A DNA stretch of 64,000 nucleotides. It comes from Cryptomeria japonica (lineage: Eukaryota; Streptophyta; Pinopsida; Cupressales; Cupressaceae). The notes beneath the pieces are model-generated. The model was not told the origin of the DNA and ran no database searches. It saw only the letters and a list, made by a program, of their open reading frames with translations. Position 1 is the first letter of the stretch, and each line of letters opens with the position of its first letter. Below, piece by piece: positions 34,653 to 47,271 of the stretch. The DNA lies in the NCBI RefSeq assembly GCF_030272615.1, contig NW_026729194.1, positions 62,001 through 126,000 of the forward strand, given 5' to 3'. Made by a program: the position numbers and the translations under genes.

Positions 34653-36360
34653 CTTTAACTTTAGGTTCTAAATCATGTCTCTCTTTTTTCCTTTTATTTC
34701 CTTTTAGAGGTCTTCTTCTCAATTTTTATAGTCTTAATAAGGGTTCCAGGCAAACTCAATATTACCAATGGTAGGATAAATGCAAATCTTATCCTTGTTT
34801 AACCAAATGCCTCAAAAACTCTCTGCAAAACAACATCCTCAAATAGTTTATCCATTCTTTTATCATGTCCTTTCTGAATTTTCTCTTCCCCTATCCTTTC
34901 TTCAATTTCTTCCACTATACCAAAACTAAACTTCCTCTTCATAAATGTCATAACGAAGCTCAAAATCCATATTATTTTGGGTTCTACTGCTAGAATATAA
35001 AAGTTGTCCCTACTTACTAGAAACGTGACTGCGTCTTTGTATTTCCAAACCACAAATGGAGGAAATCTTTGTACCTTTTGCATTGTGTCATATTTTTTTA
35101 ACATGCTAGAGAATATGCTATTGTATGCCTTGTTATCTATTTTGAACTCTATAATGTTTTCTTTGATTTGTAATTCAATAGGAGATGAACTTCCCTAAAC
35201 ACAATTATCTTTTTCCTAAAGTTCATTCATAAACATGAAATTTAAAAAAATAATCAAGGAGCCATATTTGAATTCATATTTACTCACCTTGGTCCTTTTA
35301 AGATTAACTAGTAGCTACTACCTCATCATCTCACTCAAGTAAAAATTCTCTTCAACAACTACAATTTGATGTTCAATATGAATTTCAATTGTGTTCCTTT
35401 AATACATACTTACTCACCTTAGTCCATTTAAGATTATCTAGTATAAACAAGGACATGGATACCCGATGGAGATAGGAAACCACCCGACCATGTGGAACCT
35501 GAAGTCCCACCCCCCATGCTAGGAGATAGACATATGGCCCTCAAAAAAATAGGGAGCCAAAGGAGGGAAACTACCTATACCCATGGGTTAACATACAAGG
35601 GAACTCAAGGATACAATTTACACAAGGGCCATTTTAGGGACTTACTAGCAAACTCACAAGGGTAGAACACTATACTTGCCTAATGGTTCTATACAAGTGA
35701 CATAGGTGTAAGACATCAAAATGCATCAAAATATGATTCATAATAGTCCATATATACCCATGAATAGTAACAACATCACATATATAAGTAATCCAATCCA
35801 AGTCCATTTTTAGGTACACATTCCATCTTGAATCCATCCAAAAAACAACTCAAAGCATCAAGAGGTCATAAAATACCTCACAAGACATCAATAACATTTA
35901 TCACATAAATAAAATAGGTCCATATACATTCTTTAAACAACATCATAAACTAAAAATTCAAGTAATCACCTCCTAACCTCATAAAACTCATCACAATTTT
36001 ATGAAACTGGAGGGAAACAATAATAAAACCATATAGGACCAAATTATACTCGAAAAACCCTCCGTAAACAATAATTATAGATGCAAAAGGGAAACGATCT
36101 CATTTAATGAGTTTTCCAAACATATCTCCAAAACCAACCGTTAAAAATATCAAAATGGAGGAAGGCAAAAGGAACATCCATAAGCCAATCAAAGAAAAAC
36201 AATGTCATCATTTAAAAAAAAAATGAATACACAAAAAATGACATGAAAATACCTCAAAAATATTCCATTCCAATATCATTTGAATGAAAGGATAAAAAGT
36301 TCAAAAAAAACCCATCTCAAATGAGGAGAAATGAAGGAAAGACACTTGCCCTTCCAATTT
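34653..36360 (-). pseudogene. Flank of the insertion, copy A: unidentified minus-strand ORF and AT-rich DNA
   Basis: A 101-codon frame at 34799-35104 contains KYKDAVTFLVSRDNFYIL and a Lys/Glu-rich end (EEIEERIGEEKIQKGHDK). The same protein is seen in copy C at 61077-61331 and, broken, in B at about 49380-49640. I do not recognise it. It lies upstream, in the same strand sense, of the point where the gypsy-like element inserted; the other half of the interrupted frame is at 42664-43498 and 55244-56065. From 35200 to 36360 the sequence is AT-rich, with a twice-repeated TACTCACCTTGGTCC-like block (35281, 35408). Confidence 0.45.
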
Positions 36361-37970
36361 ATTGACCTAGAAATTTTTTAAGCTAAAGCAAGAGACACAA
36401 AGCATCAAGTTCTTGCCATTGGCGCGGTGAGTTTAGACTAGATAAAATTAGAGATAAAGATAAATAGGAAGAAGGAAAGAAATATATAATCACCATTACA
36501 ATAAATACTATCAAAATATTGAATTGTTTTTAAGATAATATATAATTGCTTTATTTTTAAAATTTGATTTAAATTTAATAATTTTTTTGGGAAAAACAAC
36601 TATATGTATTTTTGTAAACTATTTATACAATAAACTTCACACAATATAATGCATTAAACAATGAATATTACATGATTAATTCTAAAGGCTCCCTTATGTT
36701 CAATCATAGAACCATTTTTAAAGCCTAAAGCAAAAACAGAAACATGATAATTACCTATTAATAAAGGCTTTTATGTTTTACCTTCAATTTGACAACCTTT
36801 AGATATCAAAATGTTAATATTTAATAAAAGCATAACTTCAAAATAAGTAAAGAACAAAAAAAAATTAAACTATAACTTTTAGATAAATTTATAAATAAAT
36901 TTTTTTAAATTATATAATTAACCAAACATATTTAAAATTAAAAAAAATTAAAAATAAATCTGTTATTGCATAATTAGAATTTATCAACAAGCATCTTAAA
37001 AAGTAAAATGAAGAAAATAAAAGAATTTAAAATTAAATAATATTATATTTTAATCACACATATTTATATATATATATATATATATATTAAGCATTCTAAA
37101 ATTCGTTTTAAAAAAATTGATTAAATTAATAACCTACTTTCCCTTTAGATTTATAATTGGCAGTATGTGTGTTTAATAAATTTAATACTTGCTCTTACAT
37201 TTAAAAGTAGTTGATCATAATGATTTGTTATGTATAAGCCATGGAATCCGAAGTGTCAGTTGTATCTTAATATAGGACGCATATATTCTAGTTCCAAAAT
37301 ACCAGTATGGATTGACTAACATGCGTGTTACTCGCATGCTTTACATCCTCGATTTTGTAATTAACAACTGCAATTGACTAACCTGTCCCAAACACGTTGT
37401 ACGAAAGGTCCGTTTTGGAGCCAGAATAGACGCAGCCCTTAATATATATGTACGATGAAATCCACTATTACCAATACAGTATTAAATCTCTAGTGCAAAC
37501 AACCATTGGGTTTGATTTTTTTTGTACGAATGGTTATTGTATTTAAATTGAATCAAATACATAAAGTTGTAAAAAAATAAATTTATAATTGATTTAGTAC
37601 ATTGGTCATATCAATATCATTAATGAAGAGATAAATATGTTATTTTATGGAAAAATAAATAAAAATTCTACCGACTATTTTTTGTCTGAGCCAATAGAAA
37701 TAAAAAAAATGATATTTTAAAAATGATATTTTTTGTCTGAGCCAATAGAAATAAAATAAATCTTTCTTTGAAATTATTGGCATGCAATACACAAAAGTAG
37801 TCTTAGGTTGAAATTAATGGCATACCAGCCAAATGGAATGTCCAGGGTTGGTGACCGACTCAAGGAGTCTTACGTTAAAAGTAGTTTCATGGTATCTAAT
37901 TAAAAAATTCAAGTGTCCGTGATCATTTATAATTTGAGTTAATTGAAATTACGATTAAGAGAAGTGAAAC
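36361..37970. other. AT-rich upstream region of the GMC gene
   Basis: No coding sequence is seen. It contains a (TA)n run at 37065-37086 and a direct repeat of about 28 bp (37677-37705 and 37728-37755) around TTTTGTCTGAGCCAATAG. Each copy carries a CCAAT word and lies 280-360 bp before the gene's start codon, so a promoter role is possible but unproven. Confidence 0.5.
37065..37086. repeat. (TA)11 microsatellite
   Basis: Uninterrupted TA dinucleotides. Confidence 0.9.
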
Positions 37971-37978
37971 TATTTAAG
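37971..37978 (+). promoter_or_regulatory. TATA-like box of the GMC oxidoreductase gene
   Basis: TATTTAAG lies 66 bp before the start codon; transcription would be expected to begin near 38003. It is the only good candidate close to the gene. Confidence 0.5.
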
Positions 37979-38036
37979 AGGAATCAGATCGATTTCAATT
38001 TCAAGTCTATACGAGGGGTTAGATCAACTAGTGAGT

Positions 38037-40198
38037 ATGGAGATTCTCTTCTGTCTCATTTCATGCCTGCTGCTTTTCACAAATCATAATGACCTCCACT
38101 GTTCAGCGGTGGCAACGCAGAAATTGGGTGAGTGCATTCTTTCAGTATTTCATTTCAAATTTCAATGTTTTATATGAAGGATGCGTATAAAAATTACAAT
38201 GCTTTTTAAGTTTGGTATGTAATATAGTAATGTGAGTTGTTTTGTGTTTGGCGTTTGCAGAATACCCATATCCTTTTATGACATTTGACGCTGAAAAGGC
38301 AGCTGCAAGAACATATGATTACATTGTGATTGGAGGAGGCACAGCAGGGTGTCCTCTCGCTGCAACTCTGTCACAGCACTATTCTGTTCTTTTAGTGGAA
38401 AGAGGAGATTCCCCTTATGGAAATCCTGACACTGCAGACAATAAAGGCGTATTCAAGGCTTCGGAGGATCCCAACGAGTTGCCTTATGTCATGCAAGGAT
38501 TTGTCTCAGAGGAGGGAGTGCGGTCGGTAAGGGGAAGAGTCCTGGGAGGTGGATCAGCCATTAACGCTGGTTTCTACAGCAGGGCAAGTTCAGAATTCAT
38601 TCGAGAGATGGAGTGGGATGAGAAACTTGTGAATGAGTCGTACGAATGGGTGGAGAAGTTGATGGCCTTCAAACCAGACAAGATTTTCCGTTGGAATTCT
38701 GCTGTGAAGGATGCACTTTTGGAATCTGGAGTGCTTCCTTACAATGGGTATACTCTGGATCATTTGGAGGGAACCAAGTTCAGTGCTTCGACCTTTGACA
38801 ACGAGGGAAGGAGACACACAGCTGCAGATCTTCTGCAATATGCAAATCCAGATAACATTGTGGTTCTTCTGAATGCTACAGCCACCAGAGTCCTCTTTGA
38901 CTCGTCGTCAGGTACGCTTGCACTTTCACTTTTGTGCTTTCCTTTTTTCAGTATTGGCGTGAGCCCCTCTTTCCCTAAATATTAATCAAATCAGTTTAAT
39001 GGTTTTAGATATACCTATATTTTGAAAAGAATAATAATTTTATATTGTTAAAAATGTATTAATTAGAATAATAATTCTCTTCACATATAGTTTTAACAAT
39101 ATAATTATATTGTTTGTATTTTTCTTATTTTTTCATTTTTTTTATTTATTCAACTTTACCATTTTCTAAAATTAAATTAAATCTATGCTATTATGACAAT
39201 ATTTTAAGTTACATTAGAATATTAATATTGTCTATAAAACAATGTTGCAGGAATATTGAAGGCTAATGGTGTTGAGTTGATGACTAGCGTTGATAATCTC
39301 TTATATCAAGTATTTATCAACTATTTGTCAAAATGGAATGAAGTAATTTTATCAGCGGGAAGTATAGGTAGCCCTCAACTTCTTTTATTAAGTGGAATTG
39401 GCCCATTAGAACAACTTGATGAATTGAACATTACTGTATTGTTAGATCTAAACTCGGTAGGGAAAATGATTCAAGATCCCCCATGTACAAGAATCATTTT
39501 GAAATCCGCTAAGGCACTTGAATTTGAAACACCACAAGTAGTGGGTATAATAGACAATTCCCATGTCTACATTTGGGGTGGTAGCTATTTTCAGCAAAAA
39601 AACTCTATAGATGATCAATATATAGGAGCTATCTTCAGCAAGGTGGCATTTCCCTTATCAAGGGGTGAGCTTCGACTTAGTAGCAAAAATGCCAAAGATA
39701 ATCCATTTGTAAGATATAATTACTTTTCTTATCCATTTGATGTACAAGAATGTATTCTTGCTATGAAGGTATTGTCAAATATTACCATGACAACTTCAAT
39801 CCAAGAATTTGCATTTAATACTGGAATTCAATTCATAGGGTCTAAATTGCCGCAAAATATACTGGATAATGATGCCTTGGAAATTTTTTGCAAAGATACC
39901 GTAGGAACACTTTGGCATTACCATGGAGGGTGTGAAGTTAATCATGTGATTGACAGAACATTTCAAGTGAAAGGTGTTGATGGTCTAAGGGTTGTGGATA
40001 ATTCCATTTTCAAGGATAGCCCTGGGACAAATCCACAAGCCACTATCATGATGCTTGGAAGGTATTGTTTGTCCTTTTATATTATATTATATAAAAATAA
40101 TTTAAATTATAATATTATTAACATTTTTTTAATTGCATATGTGTAGGTATGCAGGAATTCGTATCCTTCAAGAGCGGATGAACATTTGTGAATATTAG
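38037..40198 (+). CDS. Secreted GMC-family FAD oxidoreductase, HOTHEAD-like
   Basis: Four exons: 38037-38127, 38261-38911, 39251-40061 and 40147-40198, with GT-AG introns of 133, 339 and 85 bp (phases 1, 1, 2), giving 534 residues. Residues 1-24 are a likely signal peptide (MEILFCLISCLLLFTNHND). The FAD-binding dinucleotide motif is YIVIGGGTAG (51-60) with VERG at 76-79. The GMC signature is RGRVLGGGSAINAGFYSRA (121-139), and ILSAGSIGSPQLL opens the second half. The C-terminal catalytic block has WHYHGGC (469-475) and GTNPQAT (N508), then GRYAGIRILQER. His with Asn fits HOTHEAD-like enzymes; mandelonitrile lyases of this group usually have a second His. HOTHEAD acts on cuticle-related omega-hydroxy fatty acids; the substrate here is unknown. 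The protein is about 60 residues shorter than usual, mainly through a gap after VVGIIDNSHVYIWGG. No stops or shifts were found, so it may be functional, but the gap and KMIQDPPCT in place of the usual GMxDNP-like segment leave doubt. Confidence 0.85.
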
Positions 40199-40219
40199 AC
40201 CATTTTCAAATATTTTTAT

Positions 40220-40225
40220 AATAAG
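40220..40225 (+). terminator. Probable polyadenylation signal of the GMC gene
   Basis: AATAAG lies 22 bp after the stop codon. The pseudogene copy has AATAAA at the equivalent place (52812-52817), suggesting a one-base change in one of them. Confidence 0.5.
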
Positions 40226-40538
40226 ATGTCACAAACTTATGTTGTTTATTCGCTATTGACATCAAATAGAATGATTTAATTTCTAATAATTTACTTTTCA
40301 TATAATGTTTATATTCAATTGTGGTTTAATATATATTAATTTACAAAATTACAAAGCAAAGAAAAAATGAGGGAAAACTTTGATGATAATATTTATGCAA
40401 AGATATAGATATAATTACTTCAAAGAAATAGGATTTAAAAAAATACTATTTTCTTCTCTAAATTTTTTTGAAATGAATTATTAGACTACTATATTTTATT
40501 AAAAATGATAGAATAAAACATTCACATTTACTATAAGT

Positions 40539-41398
40539 TGTTGAACACTATCGGATGTTGAGAGGGGGGAGATCAACTTACACTTAAAACTTGATCAGAT
40601 TTAGCATTCATTATTTCTACCATATCCATGAATGTAAATAATTGAAATCACAAAGACAAACATATATAACACCAAGACTTTTACTTGAAAAACACAAAGA
40701 GGAAAAAACCATGGTGAGAATCATACTCACAATATATCTTTGAGATTAATTACAATGTTTTCGCTAACTACAAAGCAACTCATTGCCCCTGAGATCAAAT
40801 TTTCAGGGTAAGATAGTAAGCTCATTCAAATACAATGAGATCAAAAGATTCAACTAGAAGAGTACTGCATTAAAATGCGGATTATAGTTTAATACTCATC
40901 TGAAACAACCTTTACCACTACTATGCAGCACATCAGGAATGTATTTCTGAACCCTTCTCTACATTAGGAATGCAACATATTCCTCCATGCCACTTCTCAA
41001 GACTACCCAAATATGAATGTAGGTAAGAACATCTTCAACATTCGATCACCTAGTCTTCTAAGAGCATGACATATAATAAGGATGTACATCCAAAAATACT
41101 ATTATATAAATCAAATAATCATCTAAGGTATATCCACCATGTACTAGACTAAAGAGTATGACATATTGTTCAATGAAATAGTCACACATAGTTGAAACAC
41201 TATACCAGTATATACACTCATCAATCAAAGTTGTAGGAGCATCATTATATACTACTTTAAATGTTTATATATGCTTATCAACATTATAGATATAGCCGCA
41301 CAGCATCTGTATAACCATATATCACTACACCATGTAGAAAATATCATTCAAACCACAAGTTTGACATCAATGATGACATGAAATCCATATTTAACACA
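40539..41398 (-). repeat. 3' LTR of a copia-like element, copy 1
   Basis: The plus strand runs from TGTTGAACACTATCGG to TTAACACA. On the minus strand it begins TGTGTTAAATATGG and contains CATTGATGTCAAAC. It starts 340 bp after the GMC stop codon. The duplicate is at 53133-54011. Confidence 0.65.
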
Positions 41399-41410
41399 AT
41401 ATCCCCCTTT
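41399..41410 (-). promoter_or_regulatory. Polypurine tract of the copia-like element, copy 1
   Basis: The minus strand reads AAAGGGGGATAT immediately before the LTR, preceded by ATCAATGTC. Copy 2 has the same tract at 54012-54023. Confidence 0.65.
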
Positions 41411-43498
41411 GACATTGATAGAAAACCTTGAGCCAACATTTATCTCTCCTCTTTTGACACCAAGGACAAAGGGCACATGAAAAATATATAACGTTGTGTT
41501 GTCTATATAACTCACCCTATTTATAGGATGTCTTCAACAGTAGAATACCTAAAATAAAATTTCACCCATACTATTACATAAATACACAATCAAAAAAATA
41601 TATTACTGAAAGTTCATCTAAACATCTTGCATGGTAGGGATTATCATATCTTTATGAATAACCTTCAATTGTGCCCAAGCAAAGCTACAATCAACTCCCA
41701 CATTATCAAAACTGTGAGCTAGCTCCCCATCTTCAAAATGAGTTGTTGTGCAACTTTACAACTTCCAAACTTAGATACTGATAGAGTCTTTCAAAATTTT
41801 CACCATTCCTATGACATGCATATCAACAATATTCCTTTATCTGAAAAAAGTATTTATTTACATTCTCTTACTGATCTACCAATTGATTTACATTTGTATA
41901 CTAATTTTCTACTTTTCTAGCATTTTCATTTTCATATTTTTTAAGATCAATAGACTTAAATATCTCTAGAATACGAGTCTCAAGAGTTTTTATATCCTTT
42001 TGAATTTTACTTGTGGATTCAAGCTGGGCGTGAAAAAACTTGTATACTTGTCTCACACTATCTACGCTCTACTCAAATGCTACAATATCGTCCTTTAGAT
42101 GGTTGTGTGTCTTTGCACACACTTATTCACTCCGTCTTCTATCAACCTCTTCTCTAAGTCACTTGAGGTAGTTGCTTCAAGAATGAAATCGTATCATTAC
42201 AAAACCTCTAATAGAGTTCACAATTTCTCTTCACCAATTAAGGATTCATCTAATTTAGAATAAAAAACATTCTCTTAGAGAAACTTCAACATATCCTCAA
42301 TTAGTTCAATTAAATACTTGTTTATAGCTATATGATGAAAGACATCACCAAAGTGAAACATTTAGAGAGATGATAATTTGTTCAAATATAATTTTCCTTC
42401 TGTTACTAGTACTTATAATGCCTCTAGTGTATCTATCAATTGAAATTTCATCTAGAATTAAAGAAATAGGGGAATATTGGAAGCTTCACCTATAGACACT
42501 CTTCTTATTGTCTTTTCTTTCTCCTTCAAGATCATTTCTTCTTTCTTCTTTTCTATTGCGTGGTCTATTCTTCTGTCTATCTTCTCATTTTCATCTATTT
42601 GTTAATGCTTCTCCCTTTTTTTTTATACATCTTTCTTTTTCTTCGTTTCTTCCTTAGGAAATTTCATTGCGCTTTGACCAAATTCTTATCAAAATTCACT
42701 TGAATATCTAGAATAGTTTCCAGACCACCTACATCAATCTTGTGTTCCTCTATTCCCTTCTTAGGGACAAACATACTGCGACTTGTTTCTCCACTACAAA
42801 TTCTTGTGTTTTTATCCTCCTTTGGAGAATACAAAATCTTCACCACTTCTTCTACATCCTCAACTACTATATCATTTGGTTGTTTCACTATTATCTTTAG
42901 GTCTTCAATATATCCACCCATAATTTGATTTACCATTTATTTATTTTTGAACCTTGCACTAAGAATTTATGGAATTTTACTTCTTGCTTCTAGAATAAGT
43001 AGGAGCAAAAATTATCAATAGCACTTGCCCTTATGTTATTCTCCTTTTTTACTACATTCTTTCTCTTTTCTATGAAGATTTATATCAAACTTTTGGGTAG
43101 TATCTCTTTAATATCACTAATTTTTGTAAAAATAATCAAGTACCTAATCACAACCTTTTCTATAGTTTCTTTATTCACTAGATGAGACTCATCATACATA
43201 TTTACTATAAACCACAATTATTTATGCATTCATATTCCACTTAGAAGGCTATCCAAATCAAGTGGGTAATAATTTGGACCACCTTTGGGTTTTCCTTCCC
43301 TCTTAGTTAGCTTTTGTACTTTCATTTTTATTTCTTTATTCATTCCTATAGGAGTCTCTCCTAGAGAAACCATAGATCTTTTCTTGTTAGCCAAAGGAAT
43401 TGCATGCTCTTCTTCTTCTTCAATCACCATTTGCTTTGTCTTTATTCTAATCATAATTTTATCTTTCTATGCATCATCTTTTGAGATTCACTCAAATT
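41411..43498 (-). pseudogene. Unidentified long ORF of the copia-like element, downstream half, copy 1
   Basis: The minus strand carries a long decayed coding-like region. Clear open stretches are 43230-43454 (KRSMVSLGETPIG, Lys-rich) and 42664-42936 (IGG-like start, then GIEEHKIDVGGLETILDIQV). Between them lies a block with MYDESHLVNKETIEKVVIRY broken by stops. The rest to 41411 is Lys/Glu-rich and probably coiled coil. Copy 2 (54024-56065) has the same blocks. No gag, protease, integrase or reverse transcriptase motif is seen, and I do not recognise the protein. It ends at the CTTTA target site of the gypsy-like insertion, and the frame resumes on the other side of that element. Confidence 0.5.
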
Positions 43499-43503
43499 CT
43501 TTA

Positions 43504-45345
43504 TGGTGCAATCATAACTGGTAAAAGCACTCAATAGAGTCAACTGACTTATGTAGCAATAGAGCCACAATAATCCAGCCAAGACTCTAAGAATCAAGTG
43601 AATCACAACATGTGAATCTCAATCCTTATTCTAGGTTCTACTTTCTCTGCCCCCTACAAATGATACATAACATCATATTTATAGCCACCGGAACACATCC
43701 GGGTTGGCCTCATACGATTACATTCACCAATACAGGAAAATGAAACATGTAAGTAGGTCGGCCCTAAGTATTAGGTAAATCTCTTTGGAAAATAACAACC
43801 AAGTGATGTGGTTCAGCAAGAAGGTCAGCCACATGCCAAAGAACATCGGACAAGACCCAAGATGGATCCACATGCTAACAATCACCTCGCTAATGAAGGA
43901 AAGCCAACTGATAAGCACAAGAACTGTCTTAGAACCCATAAATAGTCAATCAATATCTGACTAGAAAAGAACCCAAATGAACTCAAAATATATAATCAAG
44001 AACATGAAACCATATGGAAACCAAAAATAAGATCCACCACGAAGAACAAGCAACTACTGGTACCAACTTGTAAGAACATAGAAAATAGCACAAATAACTT
44101 GTGATGTTGGGAAAATGATGAATAATGGAGATCTAGAGGAAAGCTTTTCTTCCATCTAAGGAGAGGCAAAATTTTCACTTCAGATTTCTCTTCAAACACA
44201 TTTTCTGGATTACATTGGAAGAGGTAGGAAAATACACAAGATTCAACCTCTATAGAAAGAGATACAATTCTGAGTGATGGTAAGGGAATCCACTCTTCTG
44301 ATATTGAGATTTGAATTCATTGAATTGTGTACTAATGATCAAGTGTAAAAGTGACAAAGATCTGATTATAACTCAAGATAGAAGAATATAATGAGGTTGT
44401 GCACCTGGATCTGGCAATAATCTGTCGAAACAAACTCACCCTATGAATTTGGGAAAAATTTGCTTGGATCGTGGCGGGAATGTACATGGTCCTCTGAAAA
44501 ATCTGCAAAATGGAAAGAGTTTTTTTGCTTCTACAAATGGAGCCCAAATATGAAAGTACAACTATGCACCTGCCACCTACACATAGAAAAGAGGGGGAAA
44601 GTTGTTGGGATTGAGGGGTTGCCTTCAAGTCAAACCCCAATTTTTGAATTAACCAAATGATGAAAGAAAGTACTTGCAAGTAAATATAAATGAAAGACTG
44701 TAATCTAAATCAACTCAAGGTAGGTTGTAGATAGAATGTAGATAGTTTTTCTTGTGTGGAATTTAATATTAGAATGAATCTCCTCTTCAATGGTTGAATC
44801 CTTGACTTGAATGCAACACCTAGCCTTGAATGGAGAGTTGAGAATGCTCAATGCTGGAAAGGAATGCTTGAATGCACGATCTCATGTATCTATGTTATGC
44901 TTCTTGATCTTATGTCAAATGGGAGGGGAGATGCAACTTAAATGCTTGTCAATTAGGGCTGATTGACCAGTTTTTCTTTGTAGACAGACATTAGGGGAGT
45001 CTTCCTGTTCAATGTGAAACCTCCAAATCAAATTTAAAAAGGGTCCTTCCCCAAAATGGAGTAGGGGATAGGGGTGTAACACCCCTATCCTAACCTTTTA
45101 TGCAAGAGAGGATATAGTCTAGTCAGTGCGGAGGGGAAGCAAGATGTTGTTTTCAGGCATCAAGAAATTCTCCAGTTTGTGATCAGGCTTAGGGATTTGA
45201 ATCACATGCATGAGGACCCTGTTATGGTTGACATTTGCTAGGGTCGTAATTTCCTGACACTACATAACTAAATACGAATAAAACTAAAAGGAAATATTTT
45301 TGGTTGGTGCAAGATTGCTCATCGACCGATGATGCTCCTCCATCA
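43504..45345 (-). repeat. 3' LTR of copy B, interrupted
   Basis: It starts TGGTGCAATC and ends CTCCATCA on the plus strand. Without the nested insert and one TAACT duplication it is about 670 bp, similar to the other LTRs but shortened internally. Confidence 0.75.
44100..45264 (-). mobile_element. Nested solo LTR, copy 1
   Basis: The 1165-bp sequence has ends TGTGATG and CACTACA on the plus strand and a perfect TAACT duplication (44095-44099 and 45265-45269). It lacks an internal region and a second LTR, so it is a solo LTR left by recombination. On the minus strand it begins TGTAGTGTCAGG. The same insertion is at 56816-57970. Confidence 0.8.
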
Positions 45346-45595
45346 GACAACCCATGTGAAAAAAGATGTTCCACGAGATGCAACTCATGACCATATAAAA
45401 ATATTTGGAATGAACATCCGATGCTAATTTATGATCCAAATATGTTTTTTATCTGTGAACCTCTTCTCTAACTCTTTCAGTGCCTCAACCAGCTTCTCTA
45501 ACCTCTGATTCCATTGGTTTATGTTTCTTTTCTTCAGATCTCCACGTTGGGTTAGCTTTTGCAACTCTGATTTGGTTCTACCATAATACTTTATC
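45346..45595 (-). other. Post-protease internal remnant, copy B
   Basis: The minus strand is coding-like but broken up to the LTR edge. It is equivalent to 58052-58320 in copy C and may be the fused ends left by deletion of the pol genes. Confidence 0.4.
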
Positions 45596-47271
45596 TAGTT
45601 TGTCATCGTCAACTCTTTGTCACTCGGGTCCATCTGTCTATTGGGTTCAAATGTCAAATGCTTCTGCAAACTTATGTCACCCTCTGATATAATTAATGCA
45701 ACTGGTTCTACCAGATCTTTCTTTAAAATCTTCAGCATGACCTCTACAACCAGTTCTTTCAAACCTTTTGGTATACCCTCTCCTACCAGTTTCTCAGTAC
45801 TGCAACTTTTCTCAGGACTAAGATTATTCACCTCCATCTCTTTCTCCTTAAAAGAAATCAATGTGAACTTATGGCCATCATTTTCAAGAGTAACTAGGAT
45901 TCTTCTACATTCATGAATAGCTCCTCTATCGTAATGCTAAGGCTTTCCGAACAAGACATGACAGACACTCATAGATACAATATCACATTAAAATTCATCT
46001 CTAAAAGTCCTAATGTTTAAACTCACCAAACACTTCTCCTTTATCTCTATCTCTTGATCATCTTCTAGCCAACTCACCTCATAAGGACAAGGATGCTTAA
46101 GCCTCTTCAATCCAAGCTTCACAACCATCTTCTAAGATACTAAATTATCAGTACTCCCACTATATACAATGACCTTGCAACACTTACCACCTAATTCGCA
46201 TACAGTCCGGAAAAGACTCTTCCTCTGAGTAGATTCGATATCCTTTCTTCTGAACATAATAGATTCTCCTTGGTCTGGTGGAAAGTCAGATCCAGTACCA
46301 CCTGGTTCCTCACTTGCCACAAAACTTATTGACATTCCTTGCTTACATTTTTAGAATCTATGTCCAGTTTCTCCACACTTGAAACATTTGCCAGGAAATT
46401 ATCTACAGGTACTGTTGATACCTTTCCTTGGTGTCTTTTGTTCTAGTTCTTTACTCCGCTTAGGTTTTAACTCCTCTTCTTTAATTGGTGTCTTGATACT
46501 ATGAGTCATCTTGAACTTCTCCTTTTCCTTATTCGGTTGTCTTCTTCTCACCTTCTCCTTAGCCTTCAAAGAATACTGGTTAGCTTCTTCAACTATGGAA
46601 ACCTTCCACATACTCATCTCATATTGAATGTTCAAAGCAAGTCCATTCATGTACCTCACCACCTTTTGCCTAGCCCTCTCTCTATGTCCAAATATGATCA
46701 CAACCTTGTATAATTCCTAAGTGTATTGCTTCACAATCATGTTTCTCTGTTTCAAGTTCTGCAACTTCTTGAACAATTCCAATTCATAGTCTCCCGATCT
46801 CAATCTTGCAACCATCTGTCTCCCCCGAGTGATCTTTAAATCATGATTCTCCACACTCTCTTTCTGCAATTGTTTCCACCACAAGGTAGCATGCCCTTTC
46901 AAATTGGTATGTTCCAATTGGACTCTTTGTGGGTCCTTCACATCCTCAAACTCAAAGTATTCCTCCAACTCTCTGATCAAATTGATCAGATCCTCCGGGG
47001 TCAGTGTTGTGAAAATTTTGGAAACCTCAACTTTATGAACTTTACTTGCTTGTTCCAATGCTCTTAGGAATCTTTCCTCTCTTTCATCTTCCGATCCTTC
47101 AGCTTCCTCAAGCTCTTGAGCAACTTCCTCACATTCATCCTCAAAATCAGGGTTTCTCTGCAAACCATCCAAAGCATTTGAGATCTTATTCGTTACTTCA
47201 ATCTTGAAGTCTTCCATAATATTCTCTACACTTTGGGAGTTCATCCTCCTCGTCGGCATCTCTTCTTCCAT
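45596..47271 (-). pseudogene. Gypsy-like gag-protease, copy B
   Basis: The gag frame 46717-47271 (184 codons) is the best preserved. It has MEEEMPTRRMNSQSVENIME, an acidic stretch, then FEFEDVKDPQRVQLEHTNLK and GHATLWWKQLQKESV, matching the retrotransposon gag domain of plant Ty3/gypsy elements. A further frame (46399-46701) has a basic region. The zinc knuckle near 46350-46390 carries a stop. The protease part gives CCKVIVYSGSTDNLVS, with Tyr where Asp is required, then a stop at 46132, and a last frame 45595-45861. Gag is the particle protein and the protease matures it; this copy can do neither. Confidence 0.8.

Noticed and set aside
34194-34722. Minus-strand frames inside the 5' LTRs (also near 48.0, 49.0 and 60.7 kb) as genes
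   Set aside because: They are repeated with each LTR, are hydrophobic and differ in openness among copies; LTR sequence explains them.
38590-38838. 82-codon minus-strand frame
   Set aside because: It is the antisense shadow of exon 2 of the GMC oxidoreductase gene.
40539-41398. Treating the region after the GMC gene as its 3' untranslated exon
   Set aside because: It has LTR-type ends, an adjacent polypurine tract on the opposite strand and a polyadenylation signal much nearer the stop codon.
44332-44679. 115-codon minus-strand frame as a gene, with its relatives near 57.0-57.5 kb
   Set aside because: It lies wholly inside the nested solo LTR, is not conserved as one frame between the two copies and has no recognisable domain.
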